NCBI RefSeq assembly: GCF_008831285.2
Contig: NC_045148.1
Location: 7,755,001 to 7,819,000 of the forward strand
Direction of reading: 5' to 3'
DNA: 64,000 bases
Source of the DNA: Nymphaea colorata
Taxonomy: Eukaryota > Streptophyta > Magnoliopsida > Nymphaeales > Nymphaeaceae
Of the stretch, positions 1-9,720 are shown one piece after another. The notes below the pieces were generated by a model. It was not told the DNA's origin and did not search any database. It worked only from the letters and a program-made list of their open reading frames with translations. Each line of letters starts with the position of its first letter. The stretch's first letter is position 1. Made by a program: the position numbers and the translations under genes.

Positions 1-773
1 AAGAAGAAGAAGATGAAGAAGAAGAAGAAGATTAAATCGGTCTGAATGATGAGAAACACCAAATTGTCTTCAATCACACCATTTTTTTTTTTACCAAATT
101 CTATATATCCTGAACATTTCAAACAGTCCAAATGCATCATCTCCACGTAAAATTGGAAGGTTTCGGTTGCATATATACTCAATAACTCATGCTGTCCACT
201 TCCATTCCAATCAATCGATTCAGTGCACCTCAATCCGATATATTCCTACAACAATGGAACACCAGATCAAACACTAACCTCCATTAAAGGCTGCACATGG
301 ACTTGGCACAAGATTGCGGCAGCCGCCTTGCACATGGCCCTGATTTCACAAATATATAGAGGGAGAAAAGTGATGAACGGTGCTAGCTAGTGCCCATTCT
401 ATCAAACACCATAAGTGGAATTGACCAGTCTTGGTGTGACTGCTTTAATGGCGGTTCATGCAACTAATTCATGTGGAATATAATTATGAATCATCTTTGA
501 AGCCATGCATGTGGATGTTGGCCATGGCAGGTTATTGAGAACCATGCATGATGCTTGTGCCCAATGGTTCATTGGATTTGGACCTGATCCATTTGTTGGC
601 CACATCACTTCATGCTTTAATTGCCTTTTGGTGTCTACTGCAATAGTGAGTTAGAAATCGCTCTCTTGTGGGCTTAAACATTGTGCCCTCTTGGAGTTCT
701 CCGACTCCATCAATTGCCACACTACAACAATTTTAATTTTAAGTATAGCAAGTGGCAAGGCTACATGTGGTCT
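1..773. other. Intergenic, no gene seen
   Basis: The window opens in an AAG/GAA-rich tract (about 1-30). The rest is AT-rich sequence without an open reading frame of coding character. I see no RNA gene or clear mobile element here. Confidence 0.6.
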
Positions 774-781
774 GGTGTGGG

Positions 782-1229
782 TAGGACTGCACACGACGCC
801 GAGTCAAGCCTGAGCTTTGCCAGATCGAGCTCGAGTCGGCTCAAAAAACTTGAGCTTGAGCTCGGCTCGAACTCAACTCGAGCTCCTTATAGCAAGCTCG
901 AGCACAAGCTCGACTATACGAAATCGAGCTCGAACTCGACTCGTTGAACCCGTTTAACTCGTTTAAGCGTTAACTCGTGTAAGCATTAATTCATTCAACC
1001 CATGTAAGTGTTAACTCGTTTAACTTGTGTAACTTGTCAAACCGGTTTTGACAATATTATATAGAGTATAGTGTCGAGTCAAGTTTATAAAACTCGAACT
1101 CAACTCATTTAATGCTTCAAGCATCTTTGTAAGTTCGAACTCGGCTCGTTTATAAATGAATCAAGTACTAGCCGAGTTCGTGCAAGTTCGAGTTGAACCC
1201 GAATTGGCTTGGCTAGTTGTGCAGCCCTA
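782..1229. mobile_element. hAT-type MITE with 8-bp target duplication
   Basis: The element begins TAGGACTGCACA and ends TGTGCAGCCCTA, imperfect terminal inverted repeats that match at 11 of 12 positions. It is flanked by the perfect 8-bp direct repeat GGTGTGGG at 774-781 and 1230-1237, the target-duplication size of the hAT superfamily. The 448-bp interior is non-coding and built largely of CTCGAG/GAGCTCG and TTAACTCGT-like short repeats. A diverged relative lies at 52287-52707. The family assignment is an inference from repeat ends and duplication length. Confidence 0.85.
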
Positions 1230-1237
1230 GGTGTGGG

Positions 1238-2391
1238 TATTGCCCCGCATTAGTCGGTCAAAATTTCTTAATGTACATGTCGTTGATGCACCGAATAATT
1301 TGTTCATTTATATATGTTGGAGCCCCTTAAAATTTAAATTTCCTTCAATTGAATTAAAATTCTTTCAATTAGTGTTCTTTAACAAAAAAAAAAATTGTGG
1401 CTCTGCTGATCAATATGGCACGTCGAGGGTTCTTCGCATAGAGTACTCCCCACAACCGTCAGCATTTGTTATATGCCAAGGCCAGCATTAATCTGTCGGC
1501 ATGTAAATTCCCAACGCTTAAGACCATTGGCATGTGAATTTGCATTCCCAACGGCTTTTGACGTTAGGAATTCTCATTTAATTTGCAACGTTGAAGGGCG
1601 CCGTTGGGAATTCTAATTTGGAACCGTATCAACTTCTTTTCAGCTACGGTTTGCACCGTCACTAAACATAATAACCGTGGCTAATGTATGAAGATTCCCA
1701 GTGGTATTAACAGACAACCAAATATCTTACCATGCTTTCTTCACAAATATTTTAAAGTATGAAGACTCATAGATAGTCTATCAAGAATCAGTTTGGATTA
1801 TGTGATCCATGTTTCCTCTCATGAACTTTCATGCCTGTAAATCTCAATTTATTCTTCATCAAGAAAGTTATATGTATGTAACCCTGTGTACGTATAGATT
1901 CATGAATCATAATGACTTGCTATGTCACCGTAGTGCAGGGTGCGGGAGCCGGAACGGCACATCCCAAAAAATGTAGGTGCGACAATAGTATTTTTTTTAA
2001 ATTTATTATATATATAACAGAATAAGCATATTATTACAATTTAGTTATTAATGTATATAACATACTTGAATAATTGTATTGCATAGAAAAATATCAAAAC
2101 AACATATATTATATAAATAATTTAGTAATATGACATTCTAACTGGGCTCGGGTGTGAGTCGAAGCTGCACCCCTGTCCGGTGCGCACTCGACTCGATGCA
2201 AACACTGGTGTGGCAGTAAAATTGAAGAGTCCGGTGACTTAGATGACTTGAAATATGAATTACGTTAATTGTTTTATGCCCTTTTGTTAATAACCTTACT
2301 GGCGAGTGTCTCTCTCTACCTTAAAATGTCCATTTTAAACATTATTGTATAAAATAAAACAAATAAACGTATAAGAAAGCAATCACAAAGT

Positions 2392-2425
<34 letters not shown>

Positions 2426-2623
2426 CGTTAGTCCTTCTTATTGCATGCTCTGCAAATTCTTCGGAACAGCATGGAATACTAAACGCTAACACCAGTTATA
2501 ACTAATGTGTTGATGTCGTTGAACACTCTGTTAGTGCATCGTCCGAATCTAATTCCGAATCTAATTCCTTTGCAAACCTATTGCTGAGGGCAATTTCAAT
2601 TGTCAACCTGGGTCTGATGTGGG
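1238..2623. other. Intergenic, repeat-like, no gene
   Basis: No coding frame is supported. Around 1495-1690 the motifs CCCAACGGC and GCCGTTGGGAATTC recur in both orientations, which looks like a worn transposon end. A (TA)n tract runs about 2394-2423. A GC-rich patch at about 1935-1960 has a possible inverted counterpart near 2165-2200. Confidence 0.5.
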
Positions 2624-2829
2624 CATCACATGTGTTTCAAACAAAGTCTAGTTTCACTTAAGTCTGAGCATCGGGCCAGCTCGGTCTAGCAGTGCTGATA
2701 AGGAGTTGGGCTCGGGCTGGCCCGAGCATCACATGTGTTTCAAACAAAGCCTAGTTTCACTTAAGCTTGGGCATCGGGCTGACTTGGCCTGGTAGTGCTG
2801 ATAAGGAGTTGGGCTCGGGCCGGCCCGAC
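2624..2829. repeat. Two-copy tandem repeat, 103-bp unit
   Basis: Two adjacent imperfect copies, 2624-2726 and 2727-2829, both begin with CATCACATGTGTTTCAAAC and end in GGGCTCGGGC-type sequence. A GGCC-rich, AT-cored repeat continues to about 3060 and resembles sequences at 45173-45440 and 46863-46985. It is probably a non-autonomous element whose 5' part was duplicated together with flanking DNA. Confidence 0.75.
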
Positions 2830-3512
2830 ACGTAAAACCCTAACCCGAGCCAGGCCCAGGCCCGGCCGAATTAAATTAAAAAATATATGATTAATTAAAA
2901 TATTATATAAATATAATTAATCATAATAAAATATTATAATTATATATAAAAACAATAAACTATATATTTAAAAAATATTATCAAGTCAAACCGAGCTTAG
3001 TCAAGTTTTTTTTGGGCCCAAGTCCGGCTGAGTACCGGGTACCCGACTCAACACCTAGCCTTAGTTTCACTTTCACTACAACACTATTTTTGAAGGGCTA
3101 GTGTGGGTGTTGGCCAACACCAACCACATTGTAGCTCCGCTATTGTGGGAAGCATAACCTTCTTTATCACATCCGGGCGCATGTGCGGATTGTGGGACCA
3201 ATTAGCCTTACAACTCTAGCTTTCAGTCCACATATTTTTTAGTTTGTTCATGAGTGCCAGTGAATCAAATTGCATCAATGAATTGATTTATGTGACCAGG
3301 TGCAAAACTCCGGCCGGCCACAACTGATCAAGTGTATTAATCTAAGAAGCTACATGCGCGGTCAGGTCCACTCCATATTAAATCGGGGTTCCTTTCTCTA
3401 CATGTTGGCAGTGGGGGATATGTCGGTTATACTTACTTATTCATAGAGCAGCTGTAGACCAATGTTATCTTTTAACCGAATGATGAGTCAAGCGGACGAT
3501 GAGTCCTAAGCG
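2830..3512. other. Intergenic, no gene
   Basis: The first 230 bases are the AT-rich core and GC-rich end of the repeat that starts upstream. The remainder shows no coding frame, RNA gene or recognisable element. Confidence 0.5.
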
Positions 3513-3706
3513 CAGAGGTGGAGCTAGAAATTTTTCATGTGAAAGACCGGATTAAATTTTCTAAATGTTGACACGGGCCGAAATATCTTTTTTCAAAATT
3601 TTCATATAAAACAAGTAAAATTTTCTAAAATTAACACGTAATTGTAAAAAAAAAAAATTGAGGTAAAGTCAGGGCCCATATAAGCCCCCTTTTGGCTTTG
3701 CCCCTA
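3513..3706. mobile_element. hAT MITE, CAGGGG/CCCCTG family, copy 1
   Basis: This 194-bp element starts CAGAGGTGGAGC and ends GGCTTTGCCCCTA. It is bordered by the 8-bp repeats CCTAAGCG (3505-3512) and CCTAAGAG (3707-3714), which match at 7 of 8 bases. The interior is AT-rich and non-coding. It is clearly the same family as 8078-8269 and 43165-43361, sharing length, ends and interior phrases such as AAATTTTCTAAA. The divergence of both ends and the target duplication indicates an old insertion. Confidence 0.8.
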
Positions 3707-3714
3707 CCTAAGAG

Positions 3715-4780
3715 TAAAAATGGTCTGCCTTGTGAATTATAGTGAAAGTCGATCGACATTGTTCTTCGGCTGAGTTGGAGGATTAATCTCTCTACTGGCC
3801 GAGCAAGAGTCGAAGCTTTCTTCCTTTTCCTTCCACAGTTACATATTTTTTTTTGCCTGAACTATTTAAAATGTTCATGCAAACCAAAAACTTAGTGGTG
3901 AAGCCAGGATATTTTGAGATCATGTTAATGTAATTTTGAATTCTTTTAATGAAATTTTTGATAGTCTGGTGGTGTCGGCAGCGGCCCGTACCAGCCCCTA
4001 TGTATCTCCATCATACAGCCAGGGTGTTTAGGAAAAAAAAGTTAAAAAAAGGGGGGGAAATTCCAAGAAGTAAGTTGGACAGTGTCAAATTTTGGGAACA
4101 TCTGAGAAATGGGAAAACTGTATACCAAGTTCATGAATATTGTATGCCAAAGTTCGTGAACTAAACGGATTTCATGAACTTAGTCATACGATCCATGTGG
4201 GCTCCAACGTCCCAAGTTATGACACTGACAAGTTTCACATGACGCGAAGGCCGGAAACACTTGGGTCGAGTTATGAGAGCTATAAATAAGATCCGGAAAC
4301 GAGGTAAGGTCCGTACCGAGATCCATAACCGTTTTCTGCCTCCAGCCTTGCTGCCATTACTCGGGCAGCGGGCCGAATTTATTGTATCGGGTATGGTGCA
4401 CCATATCCGTTTGAGATTGAACCGGATGGGGTCGACCAGGGCTTTTCAAATATCGAAAAAGAAGTACCAGATCCGGATAAGGTAAGTAGACAACCCGGAT
4501 CCATATTGAACTTCTAGGAGCATTTAATGCAATGTGCTGGTGATGAGAACCGTAGCTGGTGTTTTTATGTCCCTTTCCGGCCCGTTATTGACCTGTGAAA
4601 ATTTGTCTTGCAGTAAAAGTTAGAATTAAAAAAAATAAAAAATAAAAATATGTTTGCTGAATGGAGCAAAAGGTTTGTTATTTTCTCAAATGTTATAAAG
4701 CAAACGAAAATTTATCAAAAACAATATGTTTTCTTTTTAAATGAATGAATAATATTTCAAACAAAGTGAACTATGTTTCT
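3715..4780. other. Intergenic, no gene
   Basis: Short open frames (for example near 3949 and 4261) start at non-ATG or unremarkable codons and encode nothing recognisable. No RNA gene was seen. Confidence 0.55.
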
Positions 4781-5164
4781 GGTGAGCAGGAGGTTAACAA
4801 TTCACGTGTACAAAAAAAACTTAAGCCTTCTTCATTTTTCTTGCCTCTAGGGTCATGAACTTGTTTGAATCGACCAAAGAAGAAGAATTTTATAAGAACA
4901 AGCCATTTAATGAGCGGGCAACATAGGAGATGAACCTGACCACCATGTCTTATGAAGACTGTGCCGCCTGCCCGCCATGCTCGGGTGAACAGGAGGTCAA
5001 CAATTCACGAAGGCTTCTCCATTTTTCTTGCCTTTAGGGTCATGAATTGTGTTTGAATCGACCAAAGAAGAAGAATTTTATAACAACAAGCCATTTAATG
5101 GGCCGGCAACATAGGAGATGAACCTGACCACCATGTCTTATGAAGATAGTGCCGCCATGCTCGT
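4781..5164. repeat. Imperfect tandem duplication of about 200 bp
   Basis: Copy 1 (4781-4983) and copy 2 (4984 to about 5164) share long near-identical stretches, including GAATCGACCAAAGAAGAAG and GGAGATGAACCTGACCACC. Copy 2 is about 20 bases shorter owing to small deletions. There is no coding frame across it. Confidence 0.85.
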
Positions 5165-5838
5165 GGTCAGACCAGCCATGAATAATTAAAGAGCTTCGCT
5201 TGTAGGTCTAGATCCAGAGCCAGTGTACCTATTTTGCGGGCGAAGTCACTTCCCTTTCTTTATCTTCAAGGTCCAAAGATGCTTTTAAATAGGTGGTTTT
5301 ATGATGCACCATTTAACTCCAGTGTGTCAATCTAGCCTTTGGGGGCACGTACTCGCTTTAAAAAATGGATCTACAAGAAGCAACAAGTAAAACATGAGGT
5401 TTGGATCAACTTGGTGCAGCTAGACTTATTTTCTATCTGGATTTGCGATTCGGATAAACTTGCTACTCAATATTGTTTAGATTTAGATTTGGATCTTTCT
5501 CTCATGAGTTTTGGATTTGGATCTCATCATGGTAACAATTTCACCCACATGGGGATGGAAACTGATTAAGACGTAGGCCACATGGGCCGGTTCCTCCCAT
5601 ACGCTTCAACTTGAATGCCTGGAACCAACCCAGACCCGGGCAACGCATTCCGGATCCGGACCCACCGTGTCTATTTTAGTCGGTTCCACTCCCCTGGCAG
5701 CGGAACGCGACCGGATCACGCACCAGTCGTGCCTTGCGTACCGTCACGCCAACGACGAGGATTCGGCCACGTTTACGGTCGAGAAATAGAAGCCGTTGAT
5801 CGTCGACAAGGAGCTTCTTCCCTCCCTCCTTCCTCTTC
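5165..5838. other. Upstream region of the small CxxC-protein gene
   Basis: The sequence becomes GC-richer from about 5580 towards the TATA box at 5839, as is common in plant promoters. No other gene is supported. Confidence 0.5.
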
Positions 5839-5846
5839 TATATAAG
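5839..5846 (+). promoter_or_regulatory. TATA box of the 68-aa protein gene
   Basis: A clear TATATAAG lies 95 bases before the ATG at 5934, in a pyrimidine-rich context. Transcription would be expected about 30 bases downstream, giving a 5' leader of roughly 60 bases that ends in a GAAA-repeat tract just before the start codon. Confidence 0.7.
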
Positions 5847-5933
5847 AGAGTTCTGAGCAGAAGAGTTCAGCCACCAAGCTCAGAGGAGCGAAGAAACGTT
5901 GAGGAGGGAGAGAAAGAAAGAAAGAAAGAAAGA

Positions 5934-6140
5934 ATGGTGTTCTTCTGCTTCTTGGTAGACCAGAGGAGGACGATGGAGAGCAGCAAGCCTTTGGCCGGGC
6001 TCTGCTCGAGGTGCGGAGCAGGAGCACGAGTTGCAGACATGAAAACGTCGACGCGGTTCTGCAGCGTCCCTTTCTACTCCCGCTCCTGGAAGGCCATCAT
6101 CTGCTCCTTCTGCGGCGCCGTCCTCAAGTCCTACGCCTGA
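5934..6140 (+). CDS. Small conserved plant protein with two CxxC motifs
   Basis: An intronless frame of 68 residues, beginning MVFFCFLVDQRRT. Two CxxC pairs are visible, C24-S-R-C27 and C57-S-F-C60, spaced as in a zinc-ribbon, with FCSVPFYSRSW between them. I recognise the overall pattern (MVFFCFLVDQ start, CSRCGxGAxVADMKTxTRFC, CSFCGAVLKSY end) as an uncharacterised small protein found across land plants. No function is known to me; metal binding is inferred from the cysteines. The frame stays open upstream to about 5796, but the ATG at 5934 is preferred because it follows the TATA box at a normal distance and gives the family-like N-terminus. It stands alone, with no neighbouring gene within 6 kb. 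Confidence 0.85.
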   Translation: MVFFCFLVDQRRTMESSKPLAGLCSRCGAGARVADMKTSTRFCSVPFYSRSWKAIICSFCGAVLKSYA

Positions 6141-6619
6141 ACGGCCGCCGCTGCGGAGGCCGGCGGCGCCGCTGACATCGTCATTCGACTGGCAGTCGCG
6201 AAATCTTGGGGAGTTTCCAAAATGGAACCCTTCATAAATGTAAAAGTATCTTCGACGGTGAAGAAGCTCTTCATTAATGGAAACGAAAGTTCGTCTTCTT
6301 CGGAAGGTCGATCAGATTTTTGAGTTCATCTAACTCATTCCTGTGTGACGGTTGCCTTTTTATTTAGTTGGCAAAGAAATGTTGATGGCGTGCGATGTTC
6401 ATGAGTGCGTCTTCTCTAACCTTGATGATTTTCACGATTCAGAACTTGAGTCGCGTTTGATCTCACCGGGGATTTGAAATCCCTGTGGATTTCATTTCAG
6501 CATCTACTCTAATATGGATCTCAAATCCATGCTATAGGATAAAAAACATGGATTTGAGATCTGATTTGGGAGTGGTGCGGTCCGGATCTGAGATGAGCAT
6601 TATACACAGGTTTCTCTTT

Positions 6620-6676
<57 letters not shown>

Positions 6677-8069
6677 CACTGCTTTTGTGAAACGACATTG
6701 CGTGTGTCATGATTTCATATTAATTTGTGTAGTTGGACAACACGGTTTGGACCCGACAGACCATATTCGGGCACCACCTTGATTATAAAGATTCTTTGCA
6801 TTGAAGAAAGGGAAAAAGAAAAAATAAGGTGAAATGTTTTCATAGGCTAACTGTTGGGTTATGTTTGATTATGACATTTTTTATTTAATGGCACTGCAAC
6901 CATCAAGAGATCTAAAGTCATAAGCATGATGAACCTTCAACAAGGAAAAATAAGTGTTTAGTTTCCAAGGAAAGTGCATGCTCCCAAACGCCCCTAAATG
7001 TATTCCCATTCATTGATCTTCTAGTTAAACTAAATAAATGAAAAAAAAAAAACACACAAAAGAAAGGGTAGTCTCAACATGGGTTTCTCTTAGTAACGGA
7101 GACCTGTTTTATTTATTTTTCATTTATTTATTTTTTATTTTTTGCAAAATGTTACAAGAGAACCAAGTTCCAAACAGTCGCAAGAAGTAGGCGTTGTGGG
7201 GAAAAAGGAAAATTAATTTCCATATCCTCCTGAAATTCTGGAAGATTATTCAAACTTTGGCTTCTTGAGATCACATTCAGATTTAAATAATAACATAACT
7301 CGGATTCAGATATACATAAATATCTGATCAGATTGAATAGCTTATATCCAATGCCCTTCCATTTTCAGCATGATTCAGTTCAAAATTGAGATTTGGATTC
7401 TGATGTGAATGTAAAAATTGGATTAGAATCAGATTCAGATTGTGAAATCGGATGTTGGATTGGGATTCTGTTTTGAATTTTCTTTTTCCATATTTAAATC
7501 TGAATTCGAATCTGAACTTGTAAATATCTGAAAAAGCGGATATGGTTAACAATATACCTCATTCAAATATTTGACCTGTTAACAACTTTAACATTGATAG
7601 GCAAGGAGGGATTAAGCCATACATGGATTCACTTTCATAGATTGTAATTTATTCTAATTTGAATAACAAGATGAACAAATCAATTTTATAAGTATGGAAT
7701 ATTTGTATGCTTTAAACTATCAATATCACCTTCATATAGCCATATGATTAAATTTTACTGCATCCATCCACGATATGGCAGTAAAAAAATGAGGAATTTA
7801 ACTAGGCCATCTTGTGGGGGGGGTAAAAAGGAGGTCATCAAGGAAGGAAGAGAAAGGATTTCCATTTACACAAAAATGGGGGTCCGATATATGAGGCCAA
7901 CCATCTTTAAGATTTTGCATGTTTGGAATGAGGAAAAATTTATCTCTGTGCATTTATTTATGCCTACCTTGATATTGAATATGGGCACGTGAAGTCACTT
8001 AATATGACAGCCAAGGTATTGTGAGCATGGAACATTTTTTTCTCAGTGCTTCCATTTTCATTTTCGATC
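6141..8069. other. Intergenic, AT-rich, no gene
   Basis: The first 200 bases are the likely 3' untranslated region of the upstream gene. The rest is AT-rich. From about 7260 to 7550 GATTCAGATTTGGATT-like phrases recur as degenerate repeats. No coding frame or RNA gene is supported. Confidence 0.55.
6623..6672. repeat. (TA)n microsatellite
   Basis: About 25 uninterrupted TA units. Confidence 0.95.
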
Positions 8070-8077
8070 GGCTCAGT

Positions 8078-8269
8078 CACGGGGTGGAGTCAGAAATTTT
8101 TTATGAAATGAGCCGAATTAAAGTTTCTAAATTTTGATACGGATCGAAATATCATTTTTCAAAATTTTTATATTGAACAAACAAAATTTTCTAAAATTTA
8201 TATATAAATTTTTTAAAAAAATTGAGGTGGAGCCAAAGCTCATGCGGGCCCCCCCTTGGCTCCGCCCTG
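8078..8269. mobile_element. hAT MITE, CAGGGG/CCCCTG family, copy 2
   Basis: This 192-bp element begins CACGGGGTGGAGTCAG and ends CTTGGCTCCGCCCTG, which are inverted repeats of each other with a few changes. Flanking 8-mers GGCTCAGT (8070-8077) and GGCCCAGT (8270-8277) match at 7 of 8 bases. The interior matches copy 1 in order and content. Confidence 0.82.
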
Positions 8270-8277
8270 GGCCCAGT

Positions 8278-8739
8278 CATAGTTGGCAAACTCGGCGAGT
8301 CAACCTGAAACCCTTGGCATTTCGGTATCATATGAGCCCATGCATCAAGATGGTCAACTAGTCCTGAGTTGGTGTCTAATCACTTTCATAATTTCCAAGT
8401 GTTCTTCTTTCAATTTTCTGATGTACATGTCAAAAATATTCATAGTTGGCAAAATCGGCGAGTCAACTTAGCAACCAGGGGAGTTGGTATAAAGTCATAC
8501 ATCAAACTAGTAATGTAGCTGAAGAAAAAAAAAAACTTTTTTATGTTTTTTTTTCTTGAAAATAAGAAAGATGTTCATAATTTGATATTTGGCAGGAGAA
8601 GATGGATTTGGTGGGGGTTCATCCAACTTAAGCTAAGTTATGCAGACAAAAGAAAGGAGTTCTCAGAAAAAATGCTTAGGTTTTGTCAAAATCCAACTAT
8701 TTCATCATGGTCACAAAAAACGTGTTTTTTTTTAAAAAA
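8278..8739. other. Intergenic with a short dispersed direct repeat
   Basis: The phrase ATAGTTGGCAAA(C/A)TCGGCGA occurs at about 8279 and again at about 8443, both followed by GTCAAC. A related CCAAGTCGGCAAAC sequence occurs near 25012. No gene is supported. Confidence 0.5.
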
Positions 8740-9720
8740 AAAGAGAAAAATGCAATAAATAAGTCAGCCGTTTAAAACTTAAAAAAAATGCTATTTTTTA
8801 TTATAAAAATGTCAAAACGAAAAACAGCACGTTTTTTTGCCTTTTTTCTTTTTATTTTATTTATTTTTTCACATTTTTTAATGTCAATCTGCTTATTTTC
8901 ATTTTCTAATTTTTATTTGTTGGAAATCTACTTATTTTTTTTAGTTCTTTTCTATTTTTTAGAAATTTGCCGTATTTTTCTCTTTTTTCAAACTCGTTGT
9001 ATTATACTCGAGAAAAAAAATCTCACCGCTTAATACACCGGAAAGTCTTTTGTGACTATGATCAGAACTAATTGAACCAGGTTTAGTTTTGGACTTGGAC
9101 TTGATGTCATTTCCTTTAAATGAATACTATAGCTAGCTTAATATCTGAAATTTACTCATACTAGGATCTGTGTATGAGTTTTGATTTAAGTTAGTTTGAA
9201 CTGAACTCACGAGATAAAATCTTCTGAAAACTGAATCTGACTGGCTGAAAATCTAAGATTTGTTTGTATCTGGATCCGGACCTTGGTCCGGATTTTGAGT
9301 TTGGTGAACTATGACTCTTGCATTCGTACTCAAATAAATTTAATGAATTAATATGTCCATGTGCTAGGTTGAACTGGGTCCAAAAAACGAAAGGTTGTTC
9401 ATGGTGGCCCAATATTATTGGCATAGTCACAAATAACGTCTCGGAACTTTAAACGACGAGGTTTTTCTCTGTATAATACGGCGAACTTGAAAAAACAAGA
9501 AAAATACGGTAAATTTTTAAAAATTTTGAAAAAATAAAAATGAAGGAAAAATAAAATAAAAGAGAAACTAATAGCACAAATATCATATAGCAAAAAAGGG
9601 TAAACAAACTGAAAAAATGCGAAAAAACAAGTTTTTTCATTTTTCACATTTTTTTCAAGAAAAACGTGAATTTTTAAAGTTTTAAACGGCCGTTTAATTT
9701 ATCGCATTTTTTTAAAACAA
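8740..9720. repeat. Large inverted repeat, two arms of about 250 bp
   Basis: The left arm (about 8740-9015) and the right arm (about 9465-9720) are inverted imperfect copies. For example, left-arm TTTGCCGTATTTTTCTC and GTTGTATTATACTCGAG pair with right-arm GAAAAATACGGTAAA and TCTGTATAATACGGCG. Outer-arm AGCCGTTTAAAACTT pairs with AGTTTTAAACGGCCG. The arms enclose about 450 bp of unrelated sequence. This is a fold-back or long-TIR element architecture; I see no transposase. Similar GTATTATACACGTTTT sequence recurs at about 53970-54190. Confidence 0.75.
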
